Assembly: GCF_006494425.1 (NCBI RefSeq)
Contig: NZ_VHIV01000008.1
Coordinates: forward strand, 1 to 64,000
Direction: 5' to 3'
Source of the DNA: Bacillus dicomae
GTDB lineage: Bacteria; Bacillota; Bacilli; Bacillales; Bacillaceae_G
DNA: 64,000 bases
Each line of letters begins with the position of its first letter. Position 1 is the stretch's first letter. The notes below the pieces were generated by a model, which worked only from the letters and a program-made list of their open reading frames with translations, was not told where the DNA came from and ran no database searches. Shown one piece after another: positions 8,728 to 17,710 of the stretch. Both the position numbers and the translations under genes were made by a program.

Positions 8728-8996
8728 AATGCTTCTCCCTTCATATTCACTATACTCACATGTTCATGAATATTTTCAAGTTTGTAATTTGTATACTTCA
8801 CTTTCCCATTAACATCAGGTTCATATTCACGAACGATTAACCAATCCACCTTATCTCCAGAATTATAATCAAACCATCGACAGGGAATTTCAACATACTT
8901 ATCTTTCCTTATCCCTTTCTTTTTGCGTAATTTCAAAATTAAATATACACCTTCATTTACATAATCATGATTTGCTTTCAACTCACTCAAGCGCAT
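8718..8996 (-). CDS. Unrecognised 92-residue protein
   Basis: A small, beta-rich, highly charged protein. I place the start at ATG 8996, which is preceded by AAAGGGATT; the longer frame to 9059 runs into a terminator hairpin. A run of lysines (LRKKKGIRKDKY) precedes a C-R-W-F-D-Y motif. Its stop overlaps the start of the next gene, so the two are translationally coupled. No family is recognised. Confidence 0.5.
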   Translation of the reverse strand: MRLSELKANHDYVNEGVYLILKLRKKKGIRKDKYVEIPCRWFDYNSGDKVDWLIVREYEPDVNGKVKYTNYKLENIHEHVSIVNMKGEALCI

Positions 8997-9060
8997 GATA
9001 AATAATCCCTTTCTATTTGTTGATAAAATCAACAAATCTACACTTTTTATGAAATTCATA

Positions 9061-9099
9061 AATAAGCCCCTGATAAAAATTTGTTTACAGGGGCTTATT
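9061..9099 (-). terminator. Terminator downstream of the VirB8-like gene
   Basis: A perfect 12-bp stem (AATAAGCCCCTG / CAGGGGCTTATT) lies directly after the stop codon of the gene at 9106-9717. On the minus strand it is followed by an A/T-rich stretch with only a short T run, so part of the transcription may continue into the accessory genes below. Confidence 0.7.
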
Positions 9100-9105
9100 T
9101 TCTAT

Positions 9106-9717
9106 TTACCTTTTTGTTGGATATGTAATATAGTCTACAACCTTAATTTCATTCCCTTGCTTCTCTAGTGTTATTTTTATTAAATTTTTAATCGTAGTTT
9201 GTTTATTCTCTAATCCTTCAATCGTATACTCAACATCAATTAAAACACTACATTTCTTAGAAAGATCTTCACTTGATCCAATAAAAATTTCAGCATTATT
9301 TACAGTTGATTTAAAGTTTGGATCTCCTATATCCTCCGTATCAGGTGCTACCGTGTCCACTACCTTTTTATCTGTGATTTTCAATAAATTGTTTCTTCTC
9401 TCACCTTTATTCTTTACCGAATAGTCTAAATAAGCATGTATAAATTGATTTGATATATCTTTATATTGATTTTGTAAATCTATTGCTGGGTTAACTCCAG
9501 CTTTATCTTGTACTTTAGTATCTTCATTATTAGAATTTGTACTAGCTTGATCTAATTTTGATTTCAATTCGCTAATAGTTCTATCTTTTTTATCAAATGT
9601 AATTTTATTCTCCCTATCTTTATTATCAAATTCTTTCTTTGTGTTATATGTAAGTACACCACTATATATAATAGATACACTTAATACACCAATTAAAATT
9701 TTCGTTAAATTATTCAC
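9106..9717 (-). CDS. Probable VirB8/TcpC-like conjugation protein
   Basis: A 203-residue protein with one N-terminal TM helix (residues 5-23), a charged stretch likely to form a coiled coil (residues 24-60), a linker (SNNEDTKVQDKAGVNP) and an alpha/beta domain (residues 75-203). That domain ends in a strand-rich pattern (KITLEKQGNEIKVVDYITYPT) like the NTF2-fold domains of VirB8 and TcpC. The assignment is by topology and by position directly after the cell-wall hydrolase and VirB4 genes, not by a clear family signature. Start is GTG at 9717 with GGAGGG 7 nt upstream. It would form part of the envelope-spanning channel. Confidence 0.5.
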   Translation of the reverse strand: MNNLTKILIGVLSVSIIYSGVLTYNTKKEFDNKDRENKITFDKKDRTISELKSKLDQASTNSNNEDTKVQDKAGVNPAIDLQNQYKDISNQFIHAYLDYSVKNKGERRNNLLKITDKKVVDTVAPDTEDIGDPNFKSTVNNAEIFIGSSEDLSKKCSVLIDVEYTIEGLENKQTTIKNLIKITLEKQGNEIKVVDYITYPTKR

Positions 9718-9741
9718 AATCTTCCCTCCATCTTTATTCTT

Positions 9742-10872
9742 TTATTTCACTCTTCGAATTCCTGCATAGTGCTGCTGCCAATACGATGATGTAAATTGAT
9801 GGTAGCCAATGCCGCTACCGTTGGAATCATACATTGTATTTGCATCTATATAGATACCCACATGACTGACATGATTCGGTCCACCGTATGTCCCTTTGAA
9901 GAAAACTAAATCGCCTGGTTGTGCATCTTTCGGGTCCACTTCTACAGTAAAGTCATACTGTGTAGCAGCTGACATTGGAATGTTTACCCCTGCAGCTTTA
10001 TATGCCCAGTACGTTAACCCACTACAATCAAATCCTTGAGAAGCACTCTTCCCTCCCCATACGTAAGGATTACCATTGTACTTTAACACTTCATTCATCA
10101 TAGTTTTAAAGGTATCAGAACCACCTGGAATTTGACCTGGGGCCCCACCTGTTCCATCAAGACTTACATACTGTTTCACAATTTCTGCATAAAAAAAGTT
10201 ACCGCCATTGAGATAGCGATAGCCACCATTGTATGCAACTGCTACAGGTTGGCTATATCCAGTTGTTGTTCCACTTTTATTACCGCCAGCAGGTGCAACA
10301 ACCGTTTTAGAATAATAATCCGCTGTTTCTAAGGAATGTGTTTTATGATTTGCAGCTAACCATTTCACATAATTACGTCCGAAATTGTATGTTTGAACGA
10401 TAGCTGAAAGGTCATTAATTCCTAAGGCTTTCGCATCTTCAAAAGAACCTTTCAAGTGCATAACACCATAATAAATAGAGTCTTTTGGGTTAGAGATTGT
10501 GTTCATCTTCCATCCTTGTGACTCACTAGACTGCATAATATCAGGTAGTTTTTCTGAAATACCATTACTCTCTACCATAATAATTCCTAATACATATGGT
10601 ACTAATTCAGATACACCTTGCGCTGCACATTCCTTTTCAACCATATCTTTCCATCTCATTACTTCTGGTGGTAAATTTTTTATTTGTCCAACACCAATCA
10701 TTCCACCACCTGAACCACTCTTTGAATCGCCATCGGATAACATCCCTGTAAGAATAACTAAAAAAAAGATGGCTACTACAAGAATTAAAATTCCTGTAGA
10801 ACCACTTAATAGAGCAGTAAATTTCTTTATTTTTTTATATTTTTCTAAAACTGCTTGCTGAGTATTCGCCAT
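9742..10872 (-). CDS. CwlT/VirB1-like bifunctional cell-wall hydrolase of the transfer system
   Basis: A 376-residue membrane-anchored peptidoglycan hydrolase. After one TM helix (residues of about 20-42) comes a lysozyme/lytic-transglycosylase-like domain (about 70-235; the glutamate in GIIMVESNG is a candidate catalytic acid, and DIMQSSES and AIVQTYNFG follow). At the C-terminus is an NlpC/P60 endopeptidase domain (about 255-376) with Cys in GFDCSGLTYWAY and His in HVSHVGIYI. This two-enzyme layout is typical of CwlT/TcpG proteins of Gram-positive conjugation systems, which open the wall for the channel. Start is ATG 10872 behind AAAGGTGG, just after the VirB4 stop; an upstream GTG at 10884 has no usable ribosome binding site. 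Confidence 0.85.
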   Translation of the reverse strand: MANTQQAVLEKYKKIKKFTALLSGSTGILILVVAIFFLVILTGMLSDGDSKSGSGGGMIGVGQIKNLPPEVMRWKDMVEKECAAQGVSELVPYVLGIIMVESNGISEKLPDIMQSSESQGWKMNTISNPKDSIYYGVMHLKGSFEDAKALGINDLSAIVQTYNFGRNYVKWLAANHKTHSLETADYYSKTVVAPAGGNKSGTTTGYSQPVAVAYNGGYRYLNGGNFFYAEIVKQYVSLDGTGGAPGQIPGGSDTFKTMMNEVLKYNGNPYVWGGKSASQGFDCSGLTYWAYKAAGVNIPMSAATQYDFTVEVDPKDAQPGDLVFFKGTYGGPNHVSHVGIYIDANTMYDSNGSGIGYHQFTSSYWQQHYAGIRRVK

Positions 10873-10873
10873 C

Positions 10874-12808
10874 TTACTGTCCACCTTTAAAACGTTCTAA
10901 TTGTTTTTCATCAGGATCAAACATGACATTATACGCTTCTGTAGAACTAACTTGTACAATTGCTTCACCACGTTTTAATTCAGGTAATATACGAAACTCT
11001 GATTCTGTTAAACTTTCCCCTAAAACACTTTTTAATGTATCCAGGACCGAGTTATCCATATTCAAAAATATTTTATATTGTGTTAATTCAAAAATGGCTT
11101 TCATTGTAGACACGTCAACTGTACTTCCTGGTGGTGGTAACATTTCTTGCGGTGATTGTGTCGCAAAGAATATACCTGCAAAGAATTTTCGCATCTCACG
11201 TTCAAACTCTAACACATAACGGTTTGCGAATTCATTTTGAGAATTGATAACGTTATGGCACTCATCAAGAAAGACCATGAAATATTTAATGTCTTCAATT
11301 GAGAGATTTTTTTCTTCTCGTAAATACTTCATTTTACGACCATTTTTAAGCGCATGACTCCAAATTAAGGTTAATGCGGTAAACAATTGACAATTGAAAA
11401 CTGATTTATCATACTTTGAAATTCCATCAATATCAAAGAAAACAATTTGCTCATCTTCAAAGTTTTTTAGAGTTGTATGACCATTAAACATATCACCATA
11501 TACTGTAATCATATCTTCTACTTGTAATTTTATCGCTTCTAAATCACGGTGACGCTGTGGTGTTGCTCCTGCTTCCAACTTCAAATCATTTAAGTATTTA
11601 TAGAAGTCTTCTAAAATTGGATAATGATCAGGTGGAAAACCTGTTACTTTATACAGGCGATTACTTCCCTTTTGAGGAACTAATCCCCACTCAATATAAA
11701 AAGCATACAAATGTTTACGAAACTCTTGAATCACAGTGTCATCAAATTCTGAGTTTAAGAATCGAATCATATTTGTAACTTTAGAAATATGCTGAATGAA
11801 AGACCCTTTTTCGTCTACCGCACCTGTATTTGTAATCTTAGTTGCGAATACTTCTAGTGGATTAATCATCCCTGTTTCTACTTCTTCTGAATCTTGAACC
11901 CCACTTAAATCTATAATCTTACCACCTTGTTGTTGTACAATTGTGTAATAATCTCTTGCCTTATCGAAGCCACGAATGAAGCAATCTTTTGCAACTAATC
12001 CTTCTTCTATCTGTTTAAGCAATGTTGATTTACCAGCACCCATCTTACCAAAAATAAAACCACTAAATGATGTTCGAGTACCTGTAGATAAAAATGGATC
12101 TAAAATAAATGCGCCACCTGTTGAAGTTTGCCCTAGATAAATTCCTCTTGGATCTTTTAAATCTTGATGATGAAACGGTATACCGTAACCAATATTCCTA
12201 GATGGCAGTGGTCGTCCACTTTTTACTCCTAAGTATTCTACTTGATCATCATAGCTTGCAAACAAAGATTGCCATTCTTCTTTTTGTTTAAAAATAAACA
12301 CCTGGGCTTTATAATCTTGTCCCGCAATTTCTTTCTTAATATCTCCAATTCGTTTCTCTAGTTGTTCTAGTACTGGATCATATATGAATATACGCAAATG
12401 TATAAGCTTAACAATTTCCCCTTGCTGCGTAATGGAACGCGCAAAGTCAGTTAGATTTTGGAGTTCCCAATGTGCATCATCGCGGTCGGTAGACCGGCGT
12501 TCTGATGTCATACGGTCTTTTAACTCACCAATGGATCGATTTATATCTTTAACAACCTCTTCTTTATTAGCAGTTGCTATATCTATACTTGAAATCGTAT
12601 CTTTGTTATTCATAAGAGTTGTTAACCATAATGGGGGCACTTCTTCTGCAAGGGAATACACATGTAAACAAGCAACATAGCAATCTCCCTTAGCAATATA
12701 TCGTTCATTAAATTTAATTCCCCCCTGGGGTTGCACTCTTTGAGTAAATTCCAAATCATAACCTTCAGTAAGATATTTTTGTTGCTCTTTCCTTCCTAAT
12801 TTAACCAT
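10874..12808 (-). CDS. VirB4-family conjugation ATPase
   Basis: A 644-residue ATPase of the VirB4/TraE/TcpF group that powers the type IV secretion channel. Walker A is GKMGAGKST (residues 254-262), Walker B is FMVFLDECHNVI, and an ATQSP sensor-type motif follows. The C-terminal half is an AAA-like fold. Start is ATG at 12808 behind AGGAAGTG. The stop overlaps the neighbourhood of the next gene's ribosome binding site, so translation is probably coupled. The N-terminal CagE/TrbE-like part seems short; the separate upstream gene (12825-13484) may supply the missing part. Confidence 0.88.
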   Translation of the reverse strand: MVKLGRKEQQKYLTEGYDLEFTQRVQPQGGIKFNERYIAKGDCYVACLHVYSLAEEVPPLWLTTLMNNKDTISSIDIATANKEEVVKDINRSIGELKDRMTSERRSTDRDDAHWELQNLTDFARSITQQGEIVKLIHLRIFIYDPVLEQLEKRIGDIKKEIAGQDYKAQVFIFKQKEEWQSLFASYDDQVEYLGVKSGRPLPSRNIGYGIPFHHQDLKDPRGIYLGQTSTGGAFILDPFLSTGTRTSFSGFIFGKMGAGKSTLLKQIEEGLVAKDCFIRGFDKARDYYTIVQQQGGKIIDLSGVQDSEEVETGMINPLEVFATKITNTGAVDEKGSFIQHISKVTNMIRFLNSEFDDTVIQEFRKHLYAFYIEWGLVPQKGSNRLYKVTGFPPDHYPILEDFYKYLNDLKLEAGATPQRHRDLEAIKLQVEDMITVYGDMFNGHTTLKNFEDEQIVFFDIDGISKYDKSVFNCQLFTALTLIWSHALKNGRKMKYLREEKNLSIEDIKYFMVFLDECHNVINSQNEFANRYVLEFEREMRKFFAGIFFATQSPQEMLPPPGSTVDVSTMKAIFELTQYKIFLNMDNSVLDTLKSVLGESLTESEFRILPELKRGEAIVQVSSTEAYNVMFDPDEKQLERFKGGQ

Positions 12809-12824
12809 TCTTATTCACTTCCTA

Positions 12825-13484
12825 CTACATTTCTGAATTCATGTTTTGTAATTTAAAGATTAACTTTTCAACTTCTTTTGCCTTCATATTCTGCAAATCA
12901 AATTGACGCCCACCATAGCGCTTCATATCCTTCACATTCTTCACTAACTCTTTTTCATTTTTTGCATACACAACAATAAAAAATGCTAATTCTTTTAAAT
13001 TTTTTTCTACCCATAGCACACGATTAAGGTTTTCAACAGCTAAACTATAGCGTTGGTACCATAAAGCTTCTTCCTCTTTACCTACTCCTTCACGATTCAT
13101 TCTGTTTTGGAATCGTATAGCCATTCGTTTCCAAAAAACTTGTTGTACTGATGTTTCTGTAGAGTACGTTAAAGATAAAATTTTAAATGGCTCATGATAC
13201 ACACGACATAAACTTGTTAACTGATTCATAAAACGCTTCAAATCATCCTGGTTCATAGAAAGTAAATCTGTTGTTTTTACCTTTAAATAAACTTGTAAAT
13301 TATCTCTACGATCAACCAGAGTCCCAGTTTTTTTATCAATGCTTTTATACGGCGCTATGTCTACCATTAAGGCATCAGTTTTTTTAAATGATGCAAAAAT
13401 AGTTGAAATAAACCCTTGCTTCTCAGATTCCTGCTCTTTGTTATTTTTCTTTATTTTTTTCACATCAGCTGTTGCAACCCTCAT
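12825..13484 (-). CDS. Possible VirB4 N-terminal-like or accessory conjugation protein
   Basis: A 219-residue cytoplasmic protein directly upstream of VirB4 in the same operon. The segment from about residue 45 to 160 (QVYLKVKTTDLLSMN..., then YHEPFKILSLTY) resembles the N-terminal domain that precedes the ATPase core in VirB4 and TrbE proteins. A split VirB4 is therefore possible. Start is ATG 13484 after AAGGG; the track of upstream in-frame GTG/ATG codons lacks good spacing. No catalytic motif is visible. The role is inferred from position and weak pattern similarity only. Confidence 0.5.
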   Translation of the reverse strand: MRVATADVKKIKKNNKEQESEKQGFISTIFASFKKTDALMVDIAPYKSIDKKTGTLVDRRDNLQVYLKVKTTDLLSMNQDDLKRFMNQLTSLCRVYHEPFKILSLTYSTETSVQQVFWKRMAIRFQNRMNREGVGKEEEALWYQRYSLAVENLNRVLWVEKNLKELAFFIVVYAKNEKELVKNVKDMKRYGGRQFDLQNMKAKEVEKLIFKLQNMNSEM

Positions 13485-13512
13485 ATTCATCATCCCTTTC
13501 ACTAAAATTAAA

Positions 13513-13541
13513 AAAGAGAGTGCTCTTTAAGCGCTCTCTTT
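13513..13541 (-). terminator. Partial terminator/attenuator inside the transfer operon
   Basis: An 8-bp stem (AAAGAGAG / CTCTCTTT, extended by GC pairs) overlaps the stop codon of the gene at 13527-13862. On the minus strand it is followed by TTTTTTAATTTT. It may lower expression of the downstream genes. Confidence 0.6.
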
Positions 13542-13862
13542 CAATTTACTATTTTTCATAGATTCACTATTGATTGTATTTACTTCAATCGGATGATAAT
13601 TTTTATTATCCATTTTCAACATGTCCAAAATAACTTTTAAGTTTCGATTGGTTGGACTATTATAAGGTTTTATACATAAAAACAAACCAAATAATCCAAA
13701 TAGCACATAAAACATTATTCTGCCAAAACCACCGATTGGAACAACCTTTGGCATATATCCTGCTAAAATTAGCATTAAGGCTATAATACCCCCATCAATT
13801 ACATAGAAAAATGCTAGTTTTATTTCTTGTTTAATATTTTTAGGATTCCGTATCATTTCCAC
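13527..13862 (-). CDS. VirB3/PrgI-like small membrane protein of the transfer system
   Basis: A 111-residue protein with a short cytoplasmic N-terminus (NPKNIKQEIKLAFF), two closely spaced TM helices (about residues 22-40 and 47-62), and a polar C-terminus. This layout and the location upstream of VirB4 match VirB3/PrgI-type subunits that bind VirB4 at the membrane. The start is probably GTG at 13862 (AAAGGAG 10 nt upstream); ATG at 13856 is the alternative. The polar tail of about 40 residues is unique. Confidence 0.6.
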   Translation of the reverse strand: MEMIRNPKNIKQEIKLAFFYVIDGGIIALMLILAGYMPKVVPIGGFGRIMFYVLFGLFGLFLCIKPYNSPTNRNLKVILDMLKMDNKNYHPIEVNTINSESMKNSKLKESA

Positions 13863-13943
13863 TACTATCGTTCTCCTTTCTATTATCTATTTATAAGTTT
13901 AGTTACCTTTTATAAATCTATTGAGCATCTATGAGTATACACT

Positions 13944-14144
13944 TTAATTATAACTTTTCTTTTTCTCACTTAATTTTCTACCCAAAAAATCCCTATCTAT
14001 ATACTCAGCACTTGTTACTGTTACCCACGCAGGTTTCTTTTTTCTTTTTTTTAACAATTTAAAAATCCGTTTAAAAAAAGTTGCAATCATGCTTAACACA
14101 ATCGCAACTCCTAACATGCAGATAGCAAATAGCCAATTATTCAT
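13944..14144 (-). CDS. Small single-TM protein with basic tail
   Basis: A 66-residue protein with one N-terminal TM helix (LFAICMLGVAIVLSMIATFF) followed by a strongly basic segment (KLLKKRKKKP). Start is ATG 14144, behind AGAAGGAG; the longer frame starting at 14213 would overlap the previous gene. It sits between the VirB6-like and VirB3-like genes and is likely part of the transfer complex. No family is recognised. Confidence 0.55.
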   Translation of the reverse strand: MNNWLFAICMLGVAIVLSMIATFFKRIFKLLKKRKKKPAWVTVTSAEYIDRDFLGRKLSEKKKSYN

Positions 14145-14145
14145 T

Positions 14146-14409
14146 TCAGTACTCCTTCTGCTTTCTTTTAACTTCAAAACACTCTCTTGATAGTTCATTA
14201 TTTGAATACACACTTAAAGGAATATAAATTAAAAAAACAAAAGTAACAATGTAATGATATAAATGACCTAATTCAAAACTTATTTGAAAAGTTAAGATCC
14301 CCATTGAGATAACAAATCCCATTAACATCATAAGAAAGCTACATCTTAATTCTCGGTTTTTCATTTCAAGGTATATTCTTTTTCTATCTGCAACGTCAAT
14401 TACTCTCAC
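14146..14409 (-). CDS. Small membrane protein with two TM helices
   Basis: An 87-residue protein. After a charged N-terminus (RVIDVADRKRIYLEMKNREL) it has two TM segments (CSFLMMLMGFVISMGILTF and YHYIVTFVFLIYIPLSVY). GTG start at 14409 with GAGGAGG 8 nt upstream. It lies 18 bp after the VirB6-like gene. Function unknown; context suggests a small transfer-channel subunit. Confidence 0.55.
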   Translation of the reverse strand: MRVIDVADRKRIYLEMKNRELRCSFLMMLMGFVISMGILTFQISFELGHLYHYIVTFVFLIYIPLSVYSNNELSRECFEVKRKQKEY

Positions 14410-14427
14410 TCTAGAAGCCTCCTCATT

Positions 14428-17400
14428 TTACCTTCCTCGTAAGCCATTTGTACGATTATCGGTACTACCACGTTTTTTAAATCTTGATACACTTCCTTCC
14501 CTAACGTTATCTTGGACATTTACATCTCTTTGTACTGTGGTTGCTCCCGCTCTTACATCCGCATTTACTTCACTGCCACCTCGGACGTTATTTTGAACAT
14601 TTACATCTCTTTGTACTGTGGTTGCTCCCGCTCTTACATCCGCATTTACTTCATTACTACCTCGGACATTATTTTGGACATTTACATCTCTTTGTACCGT
14701 GGTTGCTCCCGCTCTTACATCCGCATTTACTTCACTACTACCTCGGACATTATTTTGGACATTTACATCTCTTTGTACCGTGGTTGCTCCCGCTCTTACA
14801 TCCGCATTTACTTCACTACTACCTCGGACGTTATTTTGAACATTTACATCTCTTTGTACTGTGGTTGCTCCTGCTTTCACATCTGCGGTTACTTCCCCAC
14901 TACCTCGGACGTTATTTTGAACATTTACATCTCTTTGTACTGTGGTTGCTCCTGCTTTCACATCACCACTTACTGTATTATTCCCTTTCACTCTATCTTG
15001 GATATTTACATCCCGCTCTACTGTCGCTGAACCTGCTTTTACATCACTATTTACTGTATTATTCCCTTTCACTCTATCTTGGATATTTACATCCCGCTCT
15101 ACTGTCGCTGATCCCGCTTTTACATCACCACTTACTGTATTATTCCCTTTCACTTTATCCTGAATATTTATATCTCGTTCTATCGTAGCTGATCCAGCCT
15201 TCACATCAGCCTGTGATGCATTTACTCCTCCTGTATTTCGTAATTTATTTTGTAACTCAATTTCGCGTTCTACTGTTTGCTTTTCACCTTTTACGCTACC
15301 TTGTTGTGCTTCTTCTCTTCCTGTATTTCGTAATTTGTTCTGCAGCTCAATTTCGCGTTCTGCTGTTTGTTTTTCGCCTTTTACGCTACCTTGTTGTGCT
15401 TCTTCTCTTCCTGTATTTCGTAATTTGTTCTGTAGCTCAATTTCGCGTTCTGCTGTTTGTTTTTCGCCTTTTACACTACCTTGTTGCGGCTCTTCTCTTC
15501 CTGTATTTCGTAATTTATTTTGTAATTCAAGCTCTCGTTCCGCTGTTTGTTTTTCGCCTTTTACGCTACCTTGTTGCGGCTCTTCTCTTCCTGTATTTCG
15601 TAATTTATTTTGTAATTCAAGCTCTCGTTCCGCTGTTTGTTTTTCGCCTTTTACGCTACCTTGCTGCGGCTCTTCTCTTCCTGTATTTCGCAATTTGTTC
15701 TGCAACTCAATTTCGCGTTCCGCTGTTTGTTTTTCGCCTTTCATGCTACCTTGTGTGTTTTCTTGCTGTGTATTATTTTGGCGATTTGGACTACCTTGCT
15801 GATTTGCTACATGCATATTTCTTTGAGATTTTTCTTCCATTTTTGGAGTTGAAGAATTCTCTATTCCCGCATTTGCATTATTTTGAACATCTTTCCCTAT
15901 TCTTCCTAATGTTTGACGATCAGCATTATCTTGAGCCTTCTGTTTCCCTTCAGATTTTCCACCTTTAAATTCATCAACAGTCTCTTTCACACTACCTGTC
16001 ACACCTTTAGCTACACCAGATACGGCATCTTTCCCTTTATCAATTGCACCACTAACAGATTCCCCCATCTTATGTCCAGCGTCATTTACCATTCCACCAA
16101 TTCCACGATTTTTCATATAACCTAGTGCAGCACCAGTATTTCTAGCAATTTTCTTTGGTTGTAGGCCACTATTTTTTTGATTCCCATCCGATTTACCTTC
16201 AAGATTATCTTCATCTGAAGATTCCGACCTTTTTGGTGTATCTGCTCGACCTTGACCAGACAATTTATCTTTCACATTTCTGCCCATACTTGTTATACCT
16301 TTTCTTGCCCTATTAGCAGAAGATAACGTTCCTAGTGCACCCATTAGATTGTTCTTTCCTTCTTTCAAACCAACATCGATACCAAAATACTTTAAAATAG
16401 ATTCAGACCCTTTAATTAAAGCGGTTGTTAAACATATCATTGATACAATATATAAGAAACTATTGATATCTGCGTCTGATAAGTAATTAACTGCTATAAT
16501 ATAAAACCGTAAACTAAGTCCTGTAAAAGCAAATACTAGGAAGCCATTCATAATATCCTGCAAAACCATTTTTGTTTTCTGTCCTGATTCCAGATCGGTA
16601 ACAAACACAAATGGTGCAATTAGCTTCTTCATTCCAATTTCGAATATCGTCATTACAAAAACAAAAATAGTATAAAGGTATGCAATTCCCAATGCTACTA
16701 GTCCCCAAAATATAGTAAAGAAATTCATCGGATAACGAACATATCCTGACGGAAAGGTATCACTAAAAGGGTTAAACATACTTTCTTTAATTTCTTCAAC
16801 TGCTTCTTTATCTCCATCGTTTGTAATTTTATATTTTAGATAATCTGTTTCTTCAGCAACTTTCTGCTTGCTTAACTTATCAACAACATCTGTTGTTACC
16901 AAATCTCCAAGGTCAGCATTAAAATACATATCTTCATCTAAACCATTCTTAACACTTTTTTCTTTTGAAATTGCCTTTTCATTTTCTTTCTTTATCGAAT
17001 CAAATCCAATTCGACTTAAATACACTATATCAGCTGTATTATGCTTTACTAGATTAAAAGCCAAACTGTCTTTCATTTTCCCATCTTTAGTTGCATCATG
17101 ATAAAAATCTGTAGACATTTTTTGCATATCTGCCATTAATTCATTTAGCCCTGCTAGCAAACCCACCATCACAATTATATTCACTCCAACCGATTTAAAA
17201 CGTGGTGGCTGATGATATATAATCGTTTTAATTCCTAACCAAGCAATTACCAATACTAAAATTGCAAAAAACATACCTTTCATCATAGAAGATGCAAAAT
17301 CATTTAATCCAGCATCTTTTAATAAACCTAATAAGGAAAATGTCTTAGGGATTACCTTTTCTAATGAAGAAACCATTACAAGTAACCCTTTAATTATCCA

Positions 17401-17640
17401 TCCTTGAATTGATTGAAAAACAGAACCTAAAAAGTTAGCATATTGAATCCAATCATTTTTCAAAAACTCTATCGCTTTTCCTGCATCTTTGTCTTTTAGA
17501 CCAAGAAAATCATACCAATCAAAAGCATACGCAACCGGTGTGAATGTTAAACTGCTAAATAGTATAGAAATTGTTAAAATTCCTTTTACTAGTGTACTTT
17601 TACTTCTTATGAACCACTCTTTTACTTTCGTAGTAGCCAT
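14428..17640 (-). CDS. VirB6/TrbL-like polytopic conjugation protein with a long tandem-repeat C-terminus
   Basis: A protein of about 1070 residues. The N-terminal 450 residues hold a signal-like helix, about seven further TM helices and a central extracellular region, as in the VirB6/TrbL/PrgH-type channel protein of Gram-positive systems. The C-terminal 600 residues are hydrophilic and mostly repeats: six 30-residue units ([18 protein letters not shown]...) followed by nine 27-residue units ([18 protein letters not shown]...). Start: ATG 17640 behind GGGAAGG; a longer reading to 17709 begins at the VirD4 stop but lacks a ribosome binding site. VirB6-type proteins line the inner-membrane channel; the repeat tail probably lies in the cytoplasm or outside as a flexible arm, which I cannot decide. 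Confidence 0.75.
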   Translation of the reverse strand: MATTKVKEWFIRSKSTLVKGILTISILFSSLTFTPVAYAFDWYDFLGLKDKDAGKAIEFLKNDWIQYANFLGSVFQSIQGWIIKGLLVMVSSLEKVIPKTFSLLGLLKDAGLNDFASSMMKGMFFAILVLVIAWLGIKTIIYHQPPRFKSVGVNIIVMVGLLAGLNELMADMQKMSTDFYHDATKDGKMKDSLAFNLVKHNTADIVYLSRIGFDSIKKENEKAISKEKSVKNGLDEDMYFNADLGDLVTTDVVDKLSKQKVAEETDYLKYKITNDGDKEAVEEIKESMFNPFSDTFPSGYVRYPMNFFTIFWGLVALGIAYLYTIFVFVMTIFEIGMKKLIAPFVFVTDLESGQKTKMVLQDIMNGFLVFAFTGLSLRFYIIAVNYLSDADINSFLYIVSMICLTTALIKGSESILKYFGIDVGLKEGKNNLMGALGTLSSANRARKGITSMGRNVKDKLSGQGRADTPKRSESSDEDNLEGKSDGNQKNSGLQPKKIARNTGAALGYMKNRGIGGMVNDAGHKMGESVSGAIDKGKDAVSGVAKGVTGSVKETVDEFKGGKSEGKQKAQDNADRQTLGRIGKDVQNNANAGIENSSTPKMEEKSQRNMHVANQQGSPNRQNNTQQENTQGSMKGEKQTAEREIELQNKLRNTGREEPQQGSVKGEKQTAERELELQNKLRNTGREEPQQGSVKGEKQTAERELELQNKLRNTGREEPQQGSVKGEKQTAEREIELQNKLRNTGREEAQQGSVKGEKQTAEREIELQNKLRNTGREEAQQGSVKGEKQTVEREIELQNKLRNTGGVNASQADVKAGSATIERDINIQDKVKGNNTVSGDVKAGSATVERDVNIQDRVKGNNTVNSDVKAGSATVERDVNIQDRVKGNNTVSGDVKAGATTVQRDVNVQNNVRGSGEVTADVKAGATTVQRDVNVQNNVRGSSEVNADVRAGATTVQRDVNVQNNVRGSSEVNADVRAGATTVQRDVNVQNNVRGSNEVNADVRAGATTVQRDVNVQNNVRGGSEVNADVRAGATTVQRDVNVQDNVREGSVSRFKKRGSTDNRTNGLRGR
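14479..15207 (-). repeat. Nine tandem 81-bp repeats (27-residue units) in the VirB6-like gene
   Basis: In-frame units with the pattern D-V-x-A-G-x-x-T-V-x-R-D-V-N-V-Q-x-x-V-x-G recur every 81 bp. Neighbouring copies are nearly identical at the DNA level, which implies recent copy-number change. The repeats also create long false ORFs on the opposite strand. Confidence 0.9.
15211..15750 (-). repeat. Six tandem 90-bp repeats (30-residue units) in the VirB6-like gene
   Basis: In-frame units with the pattern [20 protein letters not shown] recur every 90 bp. They are related in rhythm to the 81-bp repeats that follow (x-E-R-x-x-x-Q-x-x-x motifs), suggesting one ancestral module that diverged into two families. 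Confidence 0.9.
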
Positions 17641-17710
17641 TTCTATTCTACCTTCCCTTTTTACTTTATTCCCCGTATTCTCCATCTTCATATACAGGAA
17701 TTTCTTCATC

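Noticed and set aside
14479-15750. CRISPR-like array
   Set aside because: The repeats are in-frame, without unique spacers of constant length, and code for protein repeats. No cas genes are nearby.
14512-15968. Long plus-strand ORFs of 150-250 residues opposite the VirB6-like repeats
   Set aside because: They are antisense products of the 81- and 90-bp tandem repeats, whose length is a multiple of three so any open frame repeats. They have no ribosome binding site and show odd Leu/His/Tyr-rich composition.
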